Shown in pieces: positions 36,980-46,177 of a DNA stretch of 64,000 nt. The notes beneath the pieces are model-generated. The model saw nothing but the letters and a program-made list of their open reading frames with translations, had not been told where the DNA came from and ran no database searches. The DNA comes from CAVSWN01 sp963770995 (GTDB lineage: Bacteria > Acidobacteriota > Vicinamibacteria > Vicinamibacterales > CAVVIG01), in NCBI GenBank assembly GCA_963770995.1, contig CAVYRS010000002.1:186001-250000 (forward strand). The letters run 5' to 3'. Within the stretch, counting starts at the first letter, position 1, and the number at the start of each line of letters is the position of its first letter. Both the position numbers and the translations under genes were made by a program.

Positions 36980-37060
36980 GCCCGCGAGCCCATTACGACG
37001 GTCTCGAGCGAGCCACGATTGGGCAAGCCAAGCGAGCTCTGCAGCGTATAGTTACGGCAG

Positions 37061-40000
37061 ATGCAGAATCACGGCGAGACGAAATCGACGCCAAGCTCCG
37101 ACGTCGAAACCCGCGTCGTCGCCCAATCGTCGCCGATCCGCGCCGGCGATCTCCTGTGCAACCGATTCCGCGTATTGCGATTCATCGCCCGTGGCGGGAT
37201 GGGTGAGCTGTACGAGGCCGAGGACCTGACGCTCGGCGAGCGCGTTGCCCTCAAGACGATCCGCTTCGACATCGCCAAGGACGAGCGCACCACTCAGAGA
37301 TTCCGCCGGGAGGTGCAGCTCGCACGCAAGGTCACGCACGCCAACATCTGCCGTATCTTCGATCTGTTCGAGCACGTGCCGGCGGCAAACGGTGAGCCAG
37401 GTCAGTCGGCTTGCGCGTTTGTCACCATGGAACTGCTGCGCGGCGAAACGTTGTCGGAGCGGCTGAGCAGGAAAGGCACGTTCACGATTGCCGAGGCGCT
37501 ACCGGTCGTCAAGCAGATGGCGTCGGCCCTGGCGTCGGCGCATGCCGCGGGGATCGTGCATCGCGACTTCAAGTGCAACAACGTGATGCTCATCGAGGGC
37601 AGCGGCAGCCAGCCCATGCGCGTCGTGGTCACCGACTTCGGCCTTGCGCATCGCATGGACGAGTACGGCTCAGGCGACAGGGGCGCAATCACTGGCGCTG
37701 GCGACCTCGTCGGTACGCCCGACTACATGGCGCCCGAGCAGGTCGAGGGTAAGCCGGTCACGCCAAGTACCGACGTCTACGCTCTTGGAATCGTGCTCTA
37801 CGAGATGCTGACTGGCCGGCGTCCATTCCGGGCAGAGACGCCATTTGCCTCCGCTCTGCTGCGAATTACAGGACCGCCGCCAACGACGCCGCGCAAGCTG
37901 AATCCTGACGTGCCCGACGCCTGGGACCGGGCGATCATGCGCTGCCTGGCGCGTCGTCCCGAAGACCGCCTTCCGGATGCGACAGCCGTGGTCGACGCGC
38001 TCGAGCTGCCAGCCTCCGCTATCACGGGTGGCGAGACTGCGGTGCCGCGCACCGACGTCCGTGCGTTGCTGGCCGTTTTGCTCGTGGCCGCCATTCTTGG
38101 TGCGCTCGTGTTCGACGGCAGAGTCGTGCAGTGGTTCAACCGAAGCCGCCTTTCGACGACCACCGCAACTCCCGTCGACACCGCCCGTCCGGCAGTGGCG
38201 GTACTCGGATTCAGAAATCTCGCCGGCCGAGCCGATGTGCAATGGCTCTCCATAGCGCTCTCGGAGATGCTGACGACCGAAGTGGGTGCGGCAGAGAAAA
38301 TGCGGACCGTTCCGGGCGAGAACGTCAACCGCATGAAGACCGAACTGTCGCTTGCCGATGCCGACTCCTACAACGCCGAGACGCTCGCACGCATTCGCAA
38401 GAACGTGGGTGCTGACATTGTTGTGGCAGGGTCTTATGTGACGGTCGGTGAGGGCGATGGCGCCACACTTCGCGTGGACATTCGGATTCAGGATGCGCGG
38501 CAGGGGCAGACGCTGTCGCTTGTCAGCGAGACCGGCAAGTCCGCTGATCTCCTCGATCTGGTCTCCCGGGCGGGCGGTCAACTCCGGGAGCGGCTGGGCA
38601 TTGCCGCCGCCCCGGGCGCGATGACGGCGGCACGTGCGTCGCAGCCGAGCTCACCCGAGGCCGCGCGCCTCTACGCGGAAGGATTGATGCGGCTTCGTCG
38701 ATTCGATGCGCTCGGTGCGCGAACGCTTCTCGAGGACGCGATTCAAGCCGATCCCAAGTTGCCGCTTGCCTACTCCGCGCTCGCGACCACGTGGTCGGCC
38801 CTTGGCTACGACGGCAAGGCGAAGGAAGCTGCTTCGCGGGCCTTCCAGCTCGCCGGCAACTTGTCACGTGCGGATCGACTGCAGGTGGAAGGCACGTTCC
38901 ACGAGATGTCGAGCGAGTGGAAGCAAGCCATCGCCATCTGGCACACTCTGGCCACTTTTTTCCCGGACGATGTGGAATTTGCGCTGCGAGCGGCAAACGC
39001 GCAAATCGTGTCGGGAGCGGCGAAGGACGGTCTCGCCACCCTCGAAAACTTCAAGCGCCAATTTCCCGCCGTCGCGGATCCCCGTCTCGACCTGGCTGAA
39101 GCGCTGGCGGCGGAAACGTTGTCGGACTTCAAGCGCATGCAGGCGGCCGCCGCTGCCGCCGGGACGGCGAGCGAAGCGAAGGGAGCGACCTTGCTGGTCG
39201 CCACCGCACGACTCCGCGAAGGCGGAGCCAGAATCCTGGCTGGACAGCGCGATGTAGCGATACCGCTGCTGGAGGAGGCGCGAACGCTTTTCGCGAACGC
39301 CGGCGATCAAGCCGGCGTCGCCCGGGCGCTCAACAGCCTTGGGGTTGTCAGCTCAAATGGTCCAGACAAGAAGCGGACGCGAGCCCTGTACGACGAAGGC
39401 CTCGCCATCTCGCGCGCGATCGGAAAGCAGGACCTCGTGGCGCGCTTTCTGAACAACATCGCCGTTGACGAGCGGAGCGCCGGCAACCTTCAGGCGTCTC
39501 TCACGATGAATCAGGACGCCCTGGCAATCCGCCGGGAGATCGGCGACCGGACCAACGCCGCCGTGTCCCTGAACAACATTGGTAACGTGTTGCTGGACCT
39601 GGCCGATCTACAGGGAGCTTCGCGGCACTACGAAGAGTCCGCAAGAATGAGCCGCGAGATCGGCGATCGCCGCAGCGCGGCGCGCGCGCTCTTCAACGCC
39701 GGCGTGGCATTCAGCCAACTTGGCGAGCTGGCGCGCGCGAAGGCGGCCTATGATGAGTCGCTCAAGATTCGCCGCGACATTGCCGATCCCGCGGGAATCG
39801 CCACCTCACTCCATGGATTGGGCGAGCTCGCGCTTCTTCAGGGCGATCTGGCAACCGCGAGGCGATTGCTCGAAGAAGCCCTCGAGATGGATCGCAAGCT
39901 CGGTCGCGAGCGGCCGATCGCCTACGACCTCTATCAATTGGCAGAGGTTGCGCTGCTCGAGGGTGACCTGGCCATGGCCCGCCGCCGCCACCGGGAGGCG

Positions 40001-40516
40001 CTCGACTCGCGTGTGTCCATGGGTGAGCAGGGCACCTCGGCCGAAAGCCGCGTAGCCATCGCCTGGCTGGACCTCGAGGAGGGCAGGGCCGCCGAGGCCG
40101 AGTCGCTCGCGCGCGGCGCCGCGTCCGTGTTTGCCGAACAGTCGGCGTCAGGTGCTGAGGCGATGGCTCGGGCCACACTCGCGGTAGCGCTGCTCGCGCA
40201 GGCGAAGCGAGATGCCGCCGCGCGCGAGATCACCCGCGCGCAGGCGCTCGTCAAGGCGCAACAGGTCCTCATGCGTTTGCCGACGGCGATCGCGGGCGCG
40301 CGCGTCATCGCCGTCCGTGAGCCTGAGCGTGCGTTGCAATCCCTCGCCGCTATTCGGGCGGAGGCGTCTCGACGCGGTATCCCAAGGTTCGAGTTCGACG
40401 CACGGCGCGCTATGGCGGAGATCGAAGGGCGTCGATCTGCCGACGCTGGCGAGAGGTTGCGCGAAGAGCTGAGGAAGGACGCAAAGCTCCGAGGCTTTGC
40501 GCTCTACGCGAGATAA
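37061..40516 (+). CDS. Membrane Ser/Thr protein kinase with FlgO-like and TPR sensor domains
   Basis: An intact 1151-residue protein. Kinase domain about 37-325: glycine loop 'IARGGMGELYEAED', 'VALKTIRFD' lysine, catalytic loop 'GIVHRDFKCNNVML', 'VTDFGLAHRMD' and 'YMAPEQVEG'. The loop has HRDFKCNN rather than HRDLKPxN, a variant seen in other bacterial kinases and still holding Asp, Lys and Asn. A helix follows ('LLAVLLVAAILGALVFDG', about 330-348), then an FlgO/TolB-N-like alpha/beta domain (about 370-500), and at least ten TPR units to the end ('ARALNSLGVVSSNG', 'NAAVSLNNIGNVLLDLADLQ', 'SAARALFNAGVAFSQLGELA'). A transmembrane sensor kinase with an extracytoplasmic TPR region; ligand unknown. 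Confidence 0.92.
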   Translation: MQNHGETKSTPSSDVETRVVAQSSPIRAGDLLCNRFRVLRFIARGGMGELYEAEDLTLGERVALKTIRFDIAKDERTTQRFRREVQLARKVTHANICRIFDLFEHVPAANGEPGQSACAFVTMELLRGETLSERLSRKGTFTIAEALPVVKQMASALASAHAAGIVHRDFKCNNVMLIEGSGSQPMRVVVTDFGLAHRMDEYGSGDRGAITGAGDLVGTPDYMAPEQVEGKPVTPSTDVYALGIVLYEMLTGRRPFRAETPFASALLRITGPPPTTPRKLNPDVPDAWDRAIMRCLARRPEDRLPDATAVVDALELPASAITGGETAVPRTDVRALLAVLLVAAILGALVFDGRVVQWFNRSRLSTTTATPVDTARPAVAVLGFRNLAGRADVQWLSIALSEMLTTEVGAAEKMRTVPGENVNRMKTELSLADADSYNAETLARIRKNVGADIVVAGSYVTVGEGDGATLRVDIRIQDARQGQTLSLVSETGKSADLLDLVSRAGGQLRERLGIAAAPGAMTAARASQPSSPEAARLYAEGLMRLRRFDALGARTLLEDAIQADPKLPLAYSALATTWSALGYDGKAKEAASRAFQLAGNLSRADRLQVEGTFHEMSSEWKQAIAIWHTLATFFPDDVEFALRAANAQIVSGAAKDGLATLENFKRQFPAVADPRLDLAEALAAETLSDFKRMQAAAAAAGTASEAKGATLLVATARLREGGARILAGQRDVAIPLLEEARTLFANAGDQAGVARALNSLGVVSSNGPDKKRTRALYDEGLAISRAIGKQDLVARFLNNIAVDERSAGNLQASLTMNQDALAIRREIGDRTNAAVSLNNIGNVLLDLADLQGASRHYEESARMSREIGDRRSAARALFNAGVAFSQLGELARAKAAYDESLKIRRDIADPAGIATSLHGLGELALLQGDLATARRLLEEALEMDRKLGRERPIAYDLYQLAEVALLEGDLAMARRRHREALDSRVSMGEQGTSAESRVAIAWLDLEEGRAAEAESLARGAASVFAEQSASGAEAMARATLAVALLAQAKRDAAAREITRAQALVKAQQVLMRLPTAIAGARVIAVREPERALQSLAAIRAEASRRGIPRFEFDARRAMAEIEGRRSADAGERLREELRKDAKLRGFALYAR

Positions 40517-40550
40517 CCTCCCCACACCGCTTCAGCGGCCGTAGGGATGA

Positions 40551-40853
40551 TCACTTCTTGCTTTTCGAGAACGTGCCAATCGGCGACGTGAGCGAGCCGT
40601 CGGAATTGCGGACGAGCACCAGGTTGCCTTCCTGCGGGTTGATGATCGTGACCGTGTCCGCCTCGACCTTGTAGTCGAGGACCTTTATCTCACCCAGCAT
40701 GTTCACCTTGACCTTCCCGCCGGAGAAATCCAGCGTGATTCCGCCGCCCGAAGCCGGAAGGTAGGTGCCGTCAAACCCGTCGCCGCCGCATGCAGGCGCG
40801 ACGCTTAGCAGGGCCACGAGGACGATCGGCAACATCGTGTGCAGTGAACGCAT
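40551..40853 (-). CDS. Small lipoprotein of unknown function
   Basis: A 100-residue lipoprotein starting at ATG 40853 ('MRSLHTMLPIVLVALLSVAP') with lipobox 'SVAPACGGDG'. The mature part is a short all-beta domain ('GTYLPASGGGITLDFSGGKV', 'VLDYKVEADTVTIINPQEGN') that resembles small YceI-free barrel or META-like domains only in general character. It lies 49 bases downstream of the next lipoprotein gene on the same strand. I do not recognise a named family. Confidence 0.75.
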   Translation of the reverse strand: MRSLHTMLPIVLVALLSVAPACGGDGFDGTYLPASGGGITLDFSGGKVKVNMLGEIKVLDYKVEADTVTIINPQEGNLVLVRNSDGSLTSPIGTFSKSKK

Positions 40854-40902
40854 CTGGTAACTCCCTTCGGATTGTGTGACACCGGCGGTTGGCGCGGCCA
40901 CG

Positions 40903-41829
40903 TCAGAAGCCCAAATCGAAAGTCCCGTTGGTGACCTCCGACCTGGTGCCGTTGTTTCCGAGCCCGGGCTGGGCCGTGAAGAAAAAGGTGCCCGTCACGC
41001 GCGAGGCCGTCTGGGACGTGATGACGACGCTGCCCGTCCCTCCCGGGAGCAGCGTGTCCCAGACCTGGCCGCCGAATTGGATGTTCGCGTGCGAGCCGTT
41101 GGTGGGGAACGTCAGCGAATGCGTCCCCACGCCGCCGCCGATGAGAACGATGGTGATCTGCCGCGTGTTCGTGTCCTGACCGACCAGCGACGTCAGGCCG
41201 CCTGCCGTCGTTGCGAACGCGTTCACCGCACCGCGCCAGGCGACCCCGTCTACCGTCGCGCTGATGGTGCCGGTGATACGGCCAGTGCCGGGTGGCGCCG
41301 ACACGTTCGTGTAGGTCACGTTGAACGTGCCGTTTACCGTCTTGGTGCCGGTCGCGCCCGTGCCGGGGACCGCGTCGAGCGTCAGCGCAAACGTGCCGGC
41401 GGCCGTCGTTGACGTGAACGATGCGACCGTCACCGAACCGCGGCCCGAAGTCGCGCTCGATGCCCACGCCCCGGGCGATCCGGAGACCGACAACGTCGAC
41501 GTGACCACGTTCTGCGGATCGATCACGCCCGTCTGGTAGGTGCCGGTGCCGCGGTTGATCGTGACCGCGAACGCGAAGAGCGTCCGGTTGTCGCTTCCGC
41601 CGATTGACAGGATGTTGTTCGTGAGCTGGGCGGAGACGCCCGCGCTGGCCGACCAGGCGGTGCCGTCGATCGTCCCTGAAAACGTGCCACCTGGACCGGG
41701 GTTCGTGTTGCCCGGATTCGTGTTCGGGTTGCTCGGCGCGGAGGGGGACGAACCGCCGCCGCATCCGGCGGTCGGAACTGCGACAAGAAGCGCATACACG
41801 GCGAGCCGGGACATGGATCGAAGCATCAT
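40903..41829 (-). CDS. Lipoprotein with two DUF6252-like repeats
   Basis: A 308-residue lipoprotein: signal 'RLAVYALLVAVPTAGCGGGS' with a lipobox cysteine, a Ser/Pro/Asn-rich linker ('SPSAPSNPNTNPGNTNPGPG'), then two copies of an all-beta domain of about 125 residues each. Both begin alike ('GTFSGTIDGTAWSAS' and 'GTISATVDGVAWRGA'), contain 'NNILSIGGSDN' or 'TSLVGQDTN', and end 'VNGTFNVTY' and 'TNGTFDLGF'. Such DUF6252-type repeats occur in Acidobacteria and Bacteroidetes surface proteins without known function. It is divergent from the winged-helix kinase gene, with 118 bases between the starts. Confidence 0.83.
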   Translation of the reverse strand: MMLRSMSRLAVYALLVAVPTAGCGGGSSPSAPSNPNTNPGNTNPGPGGTFSGTIDGTAWSASAGVSAQLTNNILSIGGSDNRTLFAFAVTINRGTGTYQTGVIDPQNVVTSTLSVSGSPGAWASSATSGRGSVTVASFTSTTAAGTFALTLDAVPGTGATGTKTVNGTFNVTYTNVSAPPGTGRITGTISATVDGVAWRGAVNAFATTAGGLTSLVGQDTNTRQITIVLIGGGVGTHSLTFPTNGSHANIQFGGQVWDTLLPGGTGSVVITSQTASRVTGTFFFTAQPGLGNNGTRSEVTNGTFDLGF

Positions 41830-41947
41830 TGGTCACACTCTCGCGGGTCTGCTGAAAGGAACCCCGCTCGTTCTGTGGGACAATAGGCGCCGACCAGCCC
41901 CCGAGTCCTGACGGAACTCTAAAGAACTCTCAAGAACTGCAGCTTTC

Positions 41948-44695
41948 GTGGATCCGAACCGCCCAGACAGCTCTCCTCCTCGCTCTCACGGCCAGATCTG
42001 GCGCTTCGCCGACTGCGAGTTCGACGAGCGCCGGCGCGAGCTCCGCGTCAAAGGACAGGCCGTGGACATCGAGGCCAAGCCGCTCGACGTCCTCCACCAG
42101 CTCCTCCTCCATGCCGGCGAAGTGGTGACGAAAGAAGAGCTCCTCGATGCGGTCTGGCCTGGCCTCGTGGTCGTCGACGGGTCGCTGGCCACTGCGGTCT
42201 CCAAACTCCGGAAGGCCCTCGGCGATGAAGGCATCGTGCTCACGCTGTCGCGCGTCGGCTACCGCCTGGCGGTCCCTGCGCACACCTCGGGCGCCTCGGC
42301 ACCGCCGCTGCGTGAGCTCCGTCTCGAGCCCGGCGCCAGGGTGCCAGCTCGCGATCAGTGGCGCCTTGTCCGGCGCGTCGACGTGTCGCCGTCGAGCGAA
42401 GTCTGGCGCGCGGAACACCCGAAGACACACGAAACGCGGATCTTCAAGTTCGGGGCGGACGAGGCGCAGCTCAAGGGTCTCAAACGCGAGGTGACCATCG
42501 CGCGCCTGCTGCGGGAGTCGCTCGGCGACCGGCCGGACTTCGTGCGCGTCCTCGAGTGGAACATCGACGCGCCGCCCTACTTCATCGAGAGCGAAGACGG
42601 CGGCGTCAACCTGGCGGAATGGGCCGCGCAGCAGGGCGGGTTGGTGCACGTGCCGCTCGACGCGCGGTGCTGCCTCCTCGCGGATGTGGCCAGCGCGGTC
42701 GCGGCGGCGCATGCGCTTGACGTCCTCCACAAAGACTTGAAGCCGGGCAACATCCTCATCGCCAAAGGGCCGGACGGGCGTTGGCAGGCGAAGGTGTCGG
42801 ACTTCGGGAGCGCCGCGCTGCTGGAGCTCGCCCGCCTCGGCGCGCTCGGCATAACGAACCTGGGCTTTACGTCCGCGGGCAGCGGCGGAGCCGAGGCCCT
42901 GACGGGCACGATGCTGTACGTCGCGCCGGAGGTGCTGGCCGGGCAATCGCCGACGCCGGCGGCCGACGTCTACGCGCTCGGCGTCCTCCTGTACCAGCTC
43001 GCTGTCGGCGACTTCCGCAAACCGCTGTCTCCGGGATGGGAGGCGGATGTCGCTGACCCGATCCTGCGCGAGGACATTGCGGACGCCGCATGCGGCGATC
43101 CGGCGCGCCGCGTCCAGACGGCGGCTGAGTTCGAGCGCCGACTCAGACAGCTGGAGGTCCGTCGGGCGGAACGGCGACGCACGGAGCAGGCCCTTGCCGC
43201 CGCCGAGGCCGATCGTCTGCGCACGGCGTCGAAAGGCCGCGCGGTCTGGTTCGGCGTCGCCGCTGCCGTCGTCGTCGCGGCCGTCCTTGCGGCCGTTGTC
43301 TGGTTCCGCCGGCCGGCGACCGCGAGTCCCTCGACCGCCACAGTCGCCGTGCTCCCGTTCCAGAACGTGGGCGGCGATCACGCTCTGGAGTTCCTGCGCC
43401 TCGCCCTCGCCGACGAGATCAGCACGATGCTGAGCCGCATCCGCACGTTATCAGTGCGGCCGGTGGCGGCGTCGGGCCGGTACGCGGAGGCGAGCCTCGA
43501 CCTGCAGCAGGTCGCACGCGACTTGCGCGTGGATCACCTCGTGACGGGACGGTTCGTCCGCACGGGCGATCGCCTGCGGGTTACCGTGGACGTGATCGAT
43601 CCGCGCACCAGCCGCCTGGTGCGCCAGGACGCGTTCGACGCGGCCGCCGATCAGATGGTGGACATGCAGGTGCAGCTCGCCGCTCGCACGCGCGAGGGCG
43701 TGGTGCCCGCGCTGGGCGCCGTCGCGACCGATACTACGGCCATCCCCAGGGACGAGACCGCGTACGTGCTCTACCTGCGGAGCACCGCCATCCCGCTCGC
43801 CGACGACGCCAACCCGCAGGCCATCGCGCTGCTCGAACGCTCGGTCGATCTGGATCCCACCTATCCGCCTGCGTGGATCTCGCTGGCCCGGCGCTACTAC
43901 GTGATCTCCCGCTATCAGACGGGCGATCCGCGCATGATGGAACGCTTCGAGTCGAGCGCGGCCCGGGCCCGGGCGCTCGACCCCGCGAGTATCGCCGCAG
44001 ATTCGTCGCTGACGCTGGCGCACACCGAGCGCGGCGATCTGGCGGGCGCCTTGAAGGAGGCGCGCGACCTCGTGCGGCGGCGGCCCGACAGCGTCGAGGC
44101 GCACTTCGTGCTCAGCTACGCGCTTCGGTATGCGGGGCTACTCGACGAAGCAGCGCGCGAATGCGACACGGCGTACGCGTTGGATCGACACACGCTCATG
44201 GTGGGCGTGCGATCGTGCGCCGTGGTGTTCATCCTGCGCGGCGATTACGCGCGCGCCCGTGACTACATCCAGCTGGAATACGGCACCGGCTGGGCGCGTG
44301 CGCTCACGCTGCACGCGCTGGTGAGCGAGGGCAAGACCGAGGAAGCGCTCCGGATCGCGCGTCCGGATGTGCCCCAGTGGAACAGCTACGACGTGCTGCG
44401 AGCCTGCCTCGCGCACAGGCCCCGGACGGAGATCGAGGCGCTCGCGTCGGCGGTACGTGCGTCGGACGACCCGGAAACCAACTACTTCTCAGCCGCCCAT
44501 CTGGCCTACTGCGGCCAGCACGACGCGGCCGTGAACCTGCTCGAGCCCGTCGTGCAGGGCTCGTACTGCGCCTATCCCGCAATTGAAACAGACCCGATGC
44601 TCAGAAGCCTCCGCAGGACGCCGGCGTTTCCGGCCATCCGTGCGGCGGCAACCGCGTGCCAGCGGCGCGTGCTGAGCGCCAGCGCCAGGTCCTGA
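41948..44695 (+). CDS. Winged-helix / protein kinase / membrane helix / TPR fusion receptor
   Basis: An intact 915-residue protein starting at GTG 41948. Residues about 18-110 are an OmpR/PhoB-type winged helix ('WRFADCEFDERRRELRVKG', 'EVVTKEELLDAVWPGLVVVD', 'LSRVGYRLAVPAH'). Residues about 137-405 are a kinase domain: no glycine loop is recognisable ('VDVSPSSEVWRAEH'), but the Lys ('RIFKFGAD'), 'VLHKDLKPGNILIA' and 'VSDFGSAALL' are present. A helix follows ('WFGVAAAVVVAAVLAAVVWF', about 437-456), an FlgO-like domain ('TVAVLPFQNVGGDHALEFL', about 468-580) and TPR-type repeats to the end. Winged-helix-TM-TPR (CadC-like) proteins are known; the kinase between DNA-binding and membrane parts is a rarer layout. 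Confidence 0.9.
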   Translation: MDPNRPDSSPPRSHGQIWRFADCEFDERRRELRVKGQAVDIEAKPLDVLHQLLLHAGEVVTKEELLDAVWPGLVVVDGSLATAVSKLRKALGDEGIVLTLSRVGYRLAVPAHTSGASAPPLRELRLEPGARVPARDQWRLVRRVDVSPSSEVWRAEHPKTHETRIFKFGADEAQLKGLKREVTIARLLRESLGDRPDFVRVLEWNIDAPPYFIESEDGGVNLAEWAAQQGGLVHVPLDARCCLLADVASAVAAAHALDVLHKDLKPGNILIAKGPDGRWQAKVSDFGSAALLELARLGALGITNLGFTSAGSGGAEALTGTMLYVAPEVLAGQSPTPAADVYALGVLLYQLAVGDFRKPLSPGWEADVADPILREDIADAACGDPARRVQTAAEFERRLRQLEVRRAERRRTEQALAAAEADRLRTASKGRAVWFGVAAAVVVAAVLAAVVWFRRPATASPSTATVAVLPFQNVGGDHALEFLRLALADEISTMLSRIRTLSVRPVAASGRYAEASLDLQQVARDLRVDHLVTGRFVRTGDRLRVTVDVIDPRTSRLVRQDAFDAAADQMVDMQVQLAARTREGVVPALGAVATDTTAIPRDETAYVLYLRSTAIPLADDANPQAIALLERSVDLDPTYPPAWISLARRYYVISRYQTGDPRMMERFESSAARARALDPASIAADSSLTLAHTERGDLAGALKEARDLVRRRPDSVEAHFVLSYALRYAGLLDEAARECDTAYALDRHTLMVGVRSCAVVFILRGDYARARDYIQLEYGTGWARALTLHALVSEGKTEEALRIARPDVPQWNSYDVLRACLAHRPRTEIEALASAVRASDDPETNYFSAAHLAYCGQHDAAVNLLEPVVQGSYCAYPAIETDPMLRSLRRTPAFPAIRAAATACQRRVLSASARS

Positions 44696-44715
44696 CCAAC
44701 CACGACGCCGAGCTC

Positions 44716-44952
44716 TCATGAATCATCGCGATTGACGACTGTGCGCCGCGCGGTGAGCTCCGCGATGGCGCCGCCAAGGTGTCCGGCGACGTACGCCGAC
44801 GTCATCGCCATTTCCCCTTCGTCCGCTTCGGCGAGATCGCCCGCCATGCCGGGATTGCCGGTGGCGAGCGCGCGTTCGACGCCGTCCGGATGCAGGCCCG
44901 CATCGGATTCGGGAAGGGCTCGGGCGAGTCCGGTGATGGAGAGAGGAGACAT
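44716..44952 (-). CDS. Small hypothetical protein, uncertain
   Basis: A 78-residue frame from ATG 44952 ('MSPLSITGLARALPESDAGL', 'MAGDLAEADEGEMAMTSAYV', 'AGHLGGAIAELTARRTVV'). Composition and codon use are protein-like, yet I recognise no family and see no ribosome site. It could be a fragment of a longer gene. The region from 44.95 to 45.17 kb beyond it holds nothing I can identify. Confidence 0.3.
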   Translation of the reverse strand: MSPLSITGLARALPESDAGLHPDGVERALATGNPGMAGDLAEADEGEMAMTSAYVAGHLGGAIAELTARRTVVNRDDS

Positions 44953-45172
44953 AATGGAGACGGCGGATGCGTGATCCGCTATCTCCAATTGCCGTGTGAT
45001 TTAGTTGGCGGGGTGTGTGGGACGAGTTTCGCAACTACCTCACTGGAGCGGTACCGGGTCTGGATCCCGATCTTCGATGACACACCCACATCCCCACGAC
45101 TAGCCCTAGCGTGGGAGCGCGTCCAGTCTCGCGCGTAGTGCCGCCGGTTGTTTATCGCACTCCGTCCATTTC

Positions 45173-45212
45173 GGGACGATTGCCGGCATTAAGGGACGAT
45201 AGCCGGCATAAG
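45173..45212 (+). repeat. Two tandem 20-bp repeats (GGGACGAT motif), possible IS end relic
   Basis: GGGACGATTGCCGGCATTAA (45173-45192) is followed at once by GGGACGATAGCCGGCATAAG (45193-45212), 17 of 20 positions alike. A second pair with the same period and a related core (GACGATA...CATTAG) lies at 48834-48873. Multiple short terminal repeats of this kind are typical of IS21-like element ends, but no transposase is present beside them. Confidence 0.6.
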
Positions 45213-45399
45213 GCCTTGCGCCGCAGCCGCAGGAGCGATCGGACGCCACGTTGACGGAAGATCCTTTCTCAGACTCGCAGCTCCGCTCAGCGACAGCGAC
45301 GGGCGAGCGCTTCGTGTTCGTGAACACCAAGGGGTGAATTCGTGGCTGAGCGGCCAGCACCGCGGCGATCGTCGCGGAGATAAGGAATTCGCGCCGCGC
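45213..45399. other. Remnant of an exported protein N-terminus (minus strand)
   Basis: On the minus strand from about 45407 the reading 'ARREFLISATIAAVLAAQPR' looks like a twin-arginine signal peptide, preceded by ATGGCC but interrupted by a TAG after two codons. It leads to 'HPLVFTNTKRSP' and then to sequence without a recognised domain. It may be a truncated gene; evidence is thin. Confidence 0.3.
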
Positions 45400-45560
45400 C
45401 TAGGCCATGCTCACGTTCGGTGTGCTCCGGTAGCCGTAACCCGGAGATCTGCGCGAGCGCTCGTCACCCGGCACGAAGATCGAGCCGAATTTGAGGATGG
45501 CCAATGCTCACCCTTCGGCACGTCCGCCAGAATCTTGACGTAGATCGCGTTGTTAAACAT
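45400..45560 (-). pseudogene. 53-residue peptide family, copy A, one-base deletion
   Basis: From ATG 45560 the minus strand reads 'MFNNAIYVKILADVPKGEHW' and then leaves frame. Adding one base after this point restores 'AILKFGSIFVPGDERSRRSP' and 'GYGYRSTPNVSMA', ending at TAG 45400-45402. The restored peptide has exactly 53 residues, like copy B at 47770-47930, and shares its 'GEHWAILxFGSIFVPGDERSR' core (positions 18-37). It lies 31 bases after the lipoprotein copy A. I recall longer hypothetical proteins with the same core in other soil bacteria; function unknown. Confidence 0.6.
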
Positions 45561-45591
45561 GTTCGGCATTGGCGTCGACACTGGTCCTAGT

Positions 45592-46081
45592 TCACTGTTT
45601 TTGCATCGTGAAAAACAAGTCGGCGTCTTTGCAATCTGTATCCTGGACGTAAAAAGAACCCTCAATCCTGTCCTTCTTTGTGTCCAGATTCGCGCCACCG
45701 TTGATGTAGAAGCTGCAAGGACTTCCGGCCGTGTAGGCACTCATGTGATAGTCCATCTGCTTCGGTCCACCGGGCACTTGGACGACCGGCGTGAGGAACA
45801 CGGTGTTTCCCTCGGGATCATTGAAGACGAGGACCCCATCTGCTTGCTGTTGGAGGAATGTGTCCCACTCCCCCCGTTGAGCCCTTTCTCGCTTCGAGTA
45901 GCACAATGTGCCATGTGCCTGTGGCGTCATACGCCCCGTTCTTCTTGGCGCTCTCGACTGACGAGGGCGACGTCGGCGAGACCAGTGAACCTGCCTGCTC
46001 CGGCGTTTGCGAACATGCGACGCCCATCAACGCGACGAGAAACACGACAACACGCGAGAGTGATTCGAGTGATTTCAACAT
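45592..46081 (-). CDS. Small lipoprotein, copy A, frameshifted in a G6 run
   Basis: Two frames together encode a paralogue of the intact 163-residue lipoprotein at 47989-48480. ATG 46081 gives 'MLKSLESLSRVVVFLVALMG' with lipobox 'GVACSQT', then 'AGSLVSPTSPSSVESAKKNG' and 'GTWHIVLLEARKG'. At the six-G run (45870-45875 on the plus strand as C6) the frame shifts to 'GEWDTFLQQQADGVLVFNDP', 'EGNTVFLTPVVQVPGG' and 'DTDCKDADLFFTMQKQ'. The C-terminus mirrors 'DEDCKDDNLAFTMLKQ' of copy B. The shift in a homopolymer may be a read error, a real loss, or phase variation. Function unknown; likely an outer-membrane lipoprotein. Confidence 0.72.
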
Positions 46082-46177
46082 CTGACACAATCTGACACCT
46101 CTGTTTACTGGTTGCTAGATTAAGCTCCGGCCCACGGAACCGCGCGCCGGCCCGAGGGGAGGATCACGAGCTACTCA

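Noticed and set aside
41930..43381. Open minus-strand frame of 483 codons opposite the winged-helix kinase
   Set aside because: Lies opposite conserved kinase motifs and has no recognisable domain.
45173..45212. Tandem repeat considered as a CRISPR array
   Set aside because: Only two units with no spacers and no cas genes nearby.
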